Source of the DNA: Parietichytrium sp. I65-24A | Lineage: Eukaryota; Sar; Bigyra; Thraustochytrida; Thraustochytriidae | Length of the DNA stretch: 64,000 nt | Assembly: GCA_012862575.1 (NCBI GenBank) | Contig: BLSF01000085.1 | Coordinates: 1 to 64,000, forward strand | Direction of reading: 5' to 3' | Shown here: positions 58,531 through 64,000 of the stretch, in pieces | Layout of the letters: each line of letters opens with the position of its first letter | Numbering within the stretch: position 1 is the stretch's first letter | Notes under the pieces: generated by a model | Database searches by the model: none | What the model was told of the DNA's origin: nothing | The model's input: only the letters and a program-made list of their open reading frames with translations | Program-made: the position numbers and the translations under genes

Positions 58531-59998
58531 GTTCTCCGCCACACTCTTTATAAACCCTAAACCTAAACCTAAATCCCAAAACTCAAAACCCAAAACTCAA
58601 AACCCAAAGCTTTCCCAGCTCGTTTTGACTGGTTTATGTATTGGCGTACTCTTCTACCTTCACGTGCGGTCGTAACTGTGAGTACGTACTACACCTTTGG
58701 GTCTATGAGTACGTACAGTCTACAGTCAAGTGGAGCGACAGGACAGCTGGCTGAGGCGTTTCACTGAATGGTAGAGTATGGAGTAATGGCGACCGTTAAG
58801 AGTGGGCGTGCGCGAGCATACTCTGAGTACTTTGATTGGATGAACGTGGTCAGAGTCAGAGGCACTTCTAGCTTTTGTACTATGTACGTCTTATGCATCG
58901 AGGATATTCGAGTGTCGAATACACCCTAGCTAGGTAGCTAGCCTGGAGATTAGCAGTTATGAAATTGCTACGCCTTTCTTGACAGTCGGCTGTGAGTAAC
59001 TTTTGTTAGCAATGATTAGTAATAATATTAATGTAGCAGAAAGAACAAATATGTGATCACGAGCTCGTGAGTGTTCACTATCCGGTGAGCAAATTTGTCG
59101 GCACTTGGCCACTTGAAGATTTGATTTTTCGTTCTTTTGCAAAAAGACATTTAAGTAATTATTGTCCATGATCGGCCAAGCCTGTGTTGAATGTACCGAG
59201 TTTGATTGCGTGCCACAATGCCAATCAATCGAATTGCTCAGTTGAACGAAATTGCACGAGAAAACCAGTTGTTCTGAGCTGTCGATCACAAGAAAGCGTC
59301 GAATTTGTCAGGATCAAGAATCAAGAAACAGCAGATGACCTGAGAAACGCGTCTGAGAAGGGGAATCCAAGAAATTACATGCTCGGCACGATGCTATGGC
59401 AAGTGGAACGCGGGAAATGGTCCAGCCGATGAACACCTCGCTCACGGAGAGGACGCTGGCAGTAAGCAGGCTGGTGAGACTGAAACTTACGGCTCGATCA
59501 AAGCTGTGTCAGGCACGTCAGGCCGGGAAGATAATCTTGAGTAGGTAAAAGTCGTTGAAAGACTCCTGAAATTTTTCAAGCCTTAGCGCTAATGCTTACA
59601 GCTTATTGTGCCTTTTTGACTTCAATTATACATTAGTACGGCGCTTTGTTCCGTTCCGAAGAGAATTGGAACATTTTGAATCCGTTTTTGCATACGGCCC
59701 GTGTCCGACACGCAGACTGGGAGACCAGCCTCTTAGTAAAATGTACCGCGCGAGTGTGCAGTAGTCTGCATAATCGTCCAGTTCACAGTGTGGAATGCAA
59801 TACCTCGGCCTTAGATCGAGGGAGAGAGCGCTGCTTTGTAAGTCTGTGCTTCGAACTCCAGTTCCGAACGTCCCGAGAGCAAATATTCAATCTCGATTGC
59901 GACCGGCGTTCGCTGCCGACTTCGGGGCGCGCGCCTGTTAAGGAGAGGATTGTCGTGTCCAGTGCGGTTTGTTCAAGCGGTAGACTTGCGGTCGAAAG
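58531..59998. other. divergent intergenic region between COQ3 and CFAP96-like gene
   Basis: This 1.5-kb gap has the telomere-like repeats next to COQ3. Beyond them I see no gene, only short ORFs without features. The CFAP96-like gene is expected to start transcription toward the right end. Confidence 0.4.
58552..58609 (-). repeat. telomere-like TTTAGG / GGGTTTTGAGTTTT repeats 5' of COQ3
   Basis: Read on the COQ3 coding strand, GGGTTTTGAGTTTT occurs twice and is followed by GGG, ATTTAGG, TTTAGG and TTTAGGG. AAACCCTAA on the plus strand equals the plant telo-box. Four GGG runs make a G-quadruplex conceivable. The tract ends about 22 bp before the ATG, so it is promoter-proximal or in the 5' leader. 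Confidence 0.8.
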
Positions 59999-61135
59999 AT
60001 GGCCCCGAAGACTGACAAGTCCGAGAAGCAGTCCTCCCAGACGCAGCGGGAGAGCCCAAAAGACGGCGCAAATGCTCGACCGAAAAGGAGCGACGCGGGT
60101 TCAGCTCCTGGCGGTTTGCCAAAATCAATGACCAAGGATGCTCGCGAGAGGGCGAAGGATGTTCGAAGGCAAGAGATCGTGGAAGAGTCGCAGGCTATCT
60201 CAGAGCGGTTGCGGCTCAGGAATGGGATGTTTCACGAGATAACCCCAATCTGCGTTGGCGATCCATACGTCGACCCTGCAAGGGTTTCGCGAAGTTTCGT
60301 AAAAGGCAAGCGAAACGTTGCGGGAGGAAGAGCGAATCTATCTGTGGATGGGTGCTTCAGTCCAGTATTGACGACCAGTTGTGTCGAACTTCCCGAGAGT
60401 GGCAAAACACAAGCGAGTGGAAATAGCATGAAGAGAAGGCAAGGTCAAGACGCGACCTCCAAACAATCCGCCTTCAGGACTGGCGGAAAGGGAGGCATCG
60501 GGGGGGACGCAATCTATGGGTTCACTCAAGCCAACAGCTCGATGAGCCGAGACGAGATCCGAGCCCTTATCAAGCAGACTAAAGCAGAGCTATTACGCCA
60601 GGACAGAGAGCGCATTATGCGAATAAAGCAGAACACTGCTTCCAATAAGCGGAATGTCTTCACTGCGCCAATCAAGAAGGGGCACTTCGGTTACCCGGAT
60701 ACGATGCTTGGGCCACTCATGTTTAATGAGGGGCCGCGAGATGTGTCGCGAGACAACAGCGACAAACTCCCAGCTGATAAGAAGCCGTTCTGCTCTATGA
60801 CTCGCAAGATGCCAGGAAACTTTTCACGGGACGAAGAGGTGTTCATCCACAAGCCTATTTGTGCGTCTGAGGGAGGCACGAGGAAACCCAGGAGCAATCA
60901 GGAGGAGGGCGTCCCTGTGTTTCGACCATCGGGTCCTGTTTCGAAGAGCAAAAATCAAGGCTATCCAGAATACATGCCTTTCACCCGGCCAGAGAGTGCG
61001 AAGAAGGCTGTTCGCAAGGACGACTCCAATCAGGCGAAATGGAGGCCCAACTCAGCCAGCCAGACTCGGCAAGTGCGCTCTATCATGCTCAACCGCGTGG
61101 CCCTCAAACAGTCCTTCATCAACAGTCGAAGGTAA
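59999..61135 (+). CDS. CFAP96-like (DUF4586) putative ciliary protein
   Basis: This is a single-exon, basic, largely disordered protein of 378 residues starting at ATG 59999. After a Lys/Arg-rich coiled stretch (about 45-70), MFHEITPICVGDPYVDPA (about 77-94) followed by GKRNVAGG and DGCFSP resembles the start of the CFAP96/C4orf47 domain (ITLGDKY-P, GKQM, GYF). Later NVFTAPIKKGHFGYPDTMLG resembles NFYTNPAKKGTGYGYP, and the end KWRPNSASQTRQVRSIM resembles the KWRP-S----R-T-S C-terminus of that family. These matches are from memory and short, so the assignment is tentative. CFAP96-type proteins are linked to flagella and centrosomes. If right, this is the second ciliary gene in the window, with CCDC61. 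Otherwise it is an unassigned disordered protein. Confidence 0.6.
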   Translation: MAPKTDKSEKQSSQTQRESPKDGANARPKRSDAGSAPGGLPKSMTKDARERAKDVRRQEIVEESQAISERLRLRNGMFHEITPICVGDPYVDPARVSRSFVKGKRNVAGGRANLSVDGCFSPVLTTSCVELPESGKTQASGNSMKRRQGQDATSKQSAFRTGGKGGIGGDAIYGFTQANSSMSRDEIRALIKQTKAELLRQDRERIMRIKQNTASNKRNVFTAPIKKGHFGYPDTMLGPLMFNEGPRDVSRDNSDKLPADKKPFCSMTRKMPGNFSRDEEVFIHKPICASEGGTRKPRSNQEEGVPVFRPSGPVSKSKNQGYPEYMPFTRPESAKKAVRKDDSNQAKWRPNSASQTRQVRSIMLNRVALKQSFINSRR

Positions 61136-62471
61136 TCCATCAGGCAAGGCGCACGAAACCATCTATTAGCAGTAAAGAATATGATAAAGAAAGAAAGAAA
61201 CAAGAAGACGAAACACCTGCACTGGACGTCGAGCTTCCGCTTGGAATCCTCTTGGCGAACCCACCGCCGTCTGTGCATTTGTCATTTCCCACCACAAATG
61301 CAGGCCATTGCCTCATTTTCACAATAGTTTCACAATGATCGACCTGTTGGCCCTTTTTCATCCGCCCAACTGAAAGCATTAACTCGTGTGTTTAAGCTTT
61401 GTGAAGCCGCGTTTCCATCCACATCGAAAATCAATTCACTGTCAGTTCAACTCATGTTCGAATAGTTCGAATGACTCATTCGAACCCTTTTGCACGTTTG
61501 CACTATGTTCCAGTAGCACTGACTGTGATCAAAGTGTGGGAATTGAAGAAGTGCTAGCTGAAGGCTATAGTTGGCCCTAGCAGTTAATAGCCCTGGCGCG
61601 GGAACTTCGACCTCTTAGCCGAAGGCGTATAACGCTTTATCATAAGTGTGCATTTGTGCATTCCTACCTGTACATACCATCGTGTTCGGCTAGCTAGCAT
61701 AAGAGGTCTTAACCCATCCTATAAGCCTCGTATAGTCCTTATCGGTAGCAGCACTATATCTCTCAGGATAAAAGCAAATGCTACTACAGAGGTTAGCCGC
61801 CACAGTAGAGAAGCGAGAGGCGAGAAAGCCACTACCGCGTCCGGTAAGTAGTCTTACCAAACCACGCTCATGCACTTCTAATAATAAAGCTATGAAACCC
61901 ATTAGAAATCCTGAAATGGACCGCGCATGGCCAACATAGCTTAAACCTTAGCTGTTCGCGCACATGCTCGCCTGCCCCCACAGCAACTGCTCATGGTCCT
62001 CGGGAGAAAGAAAGGAAAGCTGCGAAGTGCGCTCTTCGCGACGAAAGCACATACAATCAGTGTCATACGATTTGGGTTCCGCGAAGTGCAGAAGTGCAGA
62101 AGACGAAGAGCGGAGTGTGGCGATTGCCAACCTTTGTCGCGAAAGAGAGGGTGTGTGGTAATATTATCGAGGCGAAGCGGAGTTCCGAGTTTGGAGTTTG
62201 GAATTTGGAATTGGAATTTGGAGTTTAGAGTTTAGAGTTTAGAGCGCGAGGGAGATTTAAACGTATCGGAGGGCGTGTGCAGGCTTTTGCATCGGTACAT
62301 TGATTAAAGTTTGGAAACCCGTTGACTGTGGAGAGCATTATATACTTTGCCAACACACGTCGATTACGCTCTTTTTGCAAAGTGCGCATCACGTCGATCG
62401 GGCGCGTAGTTCTATAAGAGTTGCTGTTTTGTTGGCCTTTTGAGAAGAGTCTAAAGGCCCGACCGCAGGCC
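61136..62471. other. intergenic region between tandem genes
   Basis: This 1.3-kb region has no supported gene. It contains a GTTCGAA-rich patch near 61448-61490 that does not fold as a tRNA by eye, and the GAGTTTAGAG repeats at 62187-62244. A possible transposon scrap near 61690-61902 is too weak to call. Confidence 0.4.
62187..62244 (+). repeat. degenerate GAGTTTGGA / GAGTTTA heptamer repeats 5' of the protease gene
   Basis: GAGTTTG-GAGTTTG-GAATTTG units pass into three perfect GAGTTTA units, in the same orientation as the downstream gene and about 230 bp before its start. The unit resembles the TTTAGGG-like tract upstream of COQ3. Confidence 0.75.
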
Positions 62472-63911
62472 ATGTGGCCGGCTCGTGCCGCCTGCCTGGC
62501 GCTTGTTCTGGCTCTGACGAATGGCGAAGAAGATGGAGCGGACTTGTTCACAAACCGCGAGGCGTTCGTAGCGGCCTCTCAGTACGGTTTTTTGCCTCTC
62601 TCCGGCGAAGAGCTGGCACAGGCAAATGCGTCCGGGGTACTCACTACGACTGTAACATCATCAACGACTGGAGCACAGAGCAGAAGCACGCTGCCAGACG
62701 CTGTGGACTGGAGCTCCCGGATGACGGATGTAAAATATCAAGGCGATTGTGGCGTGTGTTGGGCTTTCGTTGCAACGGCGATGGTCGAATTCAGGCTGTC
62801 CGTGGACTACAGCATTCCGGCGGTAAGCCTGTCCGAGCAACAGCTGCTGGATTGCAACAAGCTGGGCGTCAATAATGGATGCGCTGGGGGCAACTACTTC
62901 TCAGCCCTCAAGGCGTGGACCGGAGGCTTTTTCTCGGGCGCCGCGTTTCCGTTCTTCGTCGAGGAGACTGGGCAAGAGCAGCGGGCGGCTGAGTTGGATT
63001 CGGATAGTGCATTCTGTGACGAGCACTACGCAGAAACCGACTCCGTTGCCGGGCTAATAATATCCGACTCGCACCTCAAGTTCTTGAGCTCACAGACTGA
63101 GTATGCGCTAATGACCGCCGTCGCCATCGGCCCGGTCGGCGTGGCCATTTCAGGCTACACTGACGCCTTCCTGGGGTACGATGGCGGGATCTTGGACCCA
63201 TCCGATTGCGAGGGAGATGTGGATCATGCAGCGGTGGTGGTTGGGTACGGAACGGAGGACGGCGTGGACTACTGGTTGGTGAGGAACTCGTGGTCATCTG
63301 CGTGGGGTGAAGACGGCCATGTCCGCCTCAAGCGCGGAGTGCAGTCCTCCGAGTATCCGTATGGGACGTGCTCCCTGCTTTACCAAGGTAACTACTTGGA
63401 GCCCGGGGCCGTCAACTGTACGACGGGCATGGGGCGCAGCTGCTCAGAATTTGCAAACGCCCAGTTTTGCACAGAGGAGTACGGCTGCCAGGAGGAGGCT
63501 TTTTATGCGCAAAAGTTTTCTGCAAAAATTGAGGCCGAGGCGTCGGCAAGCTCGGGCAGTGACGAAGGCACAAACCAGACGCTAGTTATAGCTGTGGCGG
63601 CAAGCGTGAGTGGCTTTGTGGTGCTCGCGTCCGTTGGGTATGTATTGGTGACAAAGTACTATCGGCCGTACCTGAACCGCCGCAAGGCGGGCAAGAGTGG
63701 AGCCCCGCACGAGATTCAGGCTTACACAGGCGAGGCGCCAGTAAGCACGGAGATGGTGTCCGCATTCCGTTCCAAGCTATCGGAGATCGAGGCGACCAGA
63801 GCACGCGCATACAAGGAGAGTACCTCGGTTCTCGAAACGTATTTACGCCAAAACCACCACGATCTTGCGGCGGCCGTCAACGAGTACCTCGCTTGTGAAG
63901 TCACCTACTAA
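62472..63911 (+). CDS. Membrane-anchored papain-family (C1A) cysteine protease
   Basis: ATG 62472 begins a 479-residue protein with a signal peptide (MWPARAACLALVLALTNG). The papain fold follows a short pro-region (about 20-75). GDCGVCWAF holds the active-site Cys96, with Gln91 before it; VDHAAVVVGYG holds His252; RNSWSSAWGEDG holds Asn272. SEQQLLDCN and GCAGGNYFSALKAW are further C1A signatures. The full ERFNIN-type inhibitor domain is not evident. After a Cys-rich stretch, about 369-397 is a hydrophobic transmembrane helix (LVIAVAASVSGFVVLASVGY). A 75-residue, probably cytosolic tail ends in a helix (VLETYLRQNHHDLAAAVNEY) like the last helix of a UBA domain. A type I membrane protease of this kind would act in the lumen or at the surface. 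Substrates are unknown. Confidence 0.9.
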   Translation: MWPARAACLALVLALTNGEEDGADLFTNREAFVAASQYGFLPLSGEELAQANASGVLTTTVTSSTTGAQSRSTLPDAVDWSSRMTDVKYQGDCGVCWAFVATAMVEFRLSVDYSIPAVSLSEQQLLDCNKLGVNNGCAGGNYFSALKAWTGGFFSGAAFPFFVEETGQEQRAAELDSDSAFCDEHYAETDSVAGLIISDSHLKFLSSQTEYALMTAVAIGPVGVAISGYTDAFLGYDGGILDPSDCEGDVDHAAVVVGYGTEDGVDYWLVRNSWSSAWGEDGHVRLKRGVQSSEYPYGTCSLLYQGNYLEPGAVNCTTGMGRSCSEFANAQFCTEEYGCQEEAFYAQKFSAKIEAEASASSGSDEGTNQTLVIAVAASVSGFVVLASVGYVLVTKYYRPYLNRRKAGKSGAPHEIQAYTGEAPVSTEMVSAFRSKLSEIEATRARAYKESTSVLETYLRQNHHDLAAAVNEYLACEVTY

Positions 63912-64000
63912 CGCCTTCAGGACGCACATTCCTCTCATACTTTACCTCTCTCGCGACGGAATCATGGAGCTACCTTCCGTCACGAGCACGTGACATACTC

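Noticed and set aside
61446-61495. Cluster of GTTCGAA motifs suggesting a tRNA gene.
   Set aside because: No acceptor stem or A box at the right distance; looks like a short inverted repeat.
61690-61902. Minus-strand fragment whose end (ATDKDYTRLIG) faintly recalls a Copia-type retroelement polyprotein.
   Set aside because: Too short and without other element parts or terminal repeats; at most a fossil scrap, not callable by eye.

Overview
The window is nuclear DNA of a eukaryotic microbe. Genes are large and compact, with zero to two short GT-AG introns (about 88-182 nt), and neighbouring genes mostly alternate in strand. The content is that of a free-living heterotrophic protist that can build a flagellum: a CCDC61/VFL3 basal-body protein and a probable CFAP96-like ciliary protein, a Tubby-domain protein, de novo leucine synthesis (isopropylmalate synthase), ubiquinone synthesis (COQ3), and class C (GABA-B/Grl-like) seven-helix receptors with bacterial-type Bmp ligand domains. 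A stramenopile such as a thraustochytrid (labyrinthulomycete) fits best. This is an inference, since no ribosomal marker is present.

Layout. 1-2 kb: cytosolic-looking 5'-nucleotidase family metallophosphoesterase (-). 2.8-5.2 kb: CCDC61 (+, three exons). 5.7-6.8 kb: CNOT9 subunit of CCR4-NOT (-). 8.2-28.3 kb: a giant BIRC6-class ubiquitin-conjugating enzyme of about 6,635 residues (+), combining ConA/LamG-like, two SPRY, two ZZ, a MIB/HERC2 and a UBC domain. 28.6-29.8 kb: Tubby-domain protein (-). 32.3-34.3 kb: mitochondrial-type 2-isopropylmalate synthase (+). 34.8-37.8 kb: Gln/His-rich protein with three helical repeats (-). 40.7-57.3 kb: tandem array of four receptor genes (+), each signal peptide - Bmp domain - Kelch propeller - class C 7TM. 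57.6-58.5 kb: COQ3 (-). 60.0-61.1 kb: CFAP96-like protein (+). 62.5-63.9 kb: membrane-anchored papain-family protease (+).

The receptor array is the most remarkable region. Only copy 1 is uninterrupted. Copies 2 and 4 carry the same in-frame TGA in the same Kelch blade, and copy 3 has a one-base frameshift inside the 7TM domain. The copies are mosaics: Kelch and most 7TM sequence is nearly identical between copies, while the first lobe of the ligand domain and the extreme C-termini differ. This looks like gene conversion or unequal exchange acting on a receptor family whose sensing end diversifies.

Regulatory structure includes a nine-codon uORF (stop included) overlapping the giant E2 start as TAATG, stop codons lying inside consensus splice donors in CNOT9 and IPMS, telomere-like repeats just upstream of COQ3 and the protease, a TTGAC array with about 10-bp spacing, and a 19-copy CATTTG satellite. 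Positions of domains are approximate and rest on reading motifs; no database search was possible.
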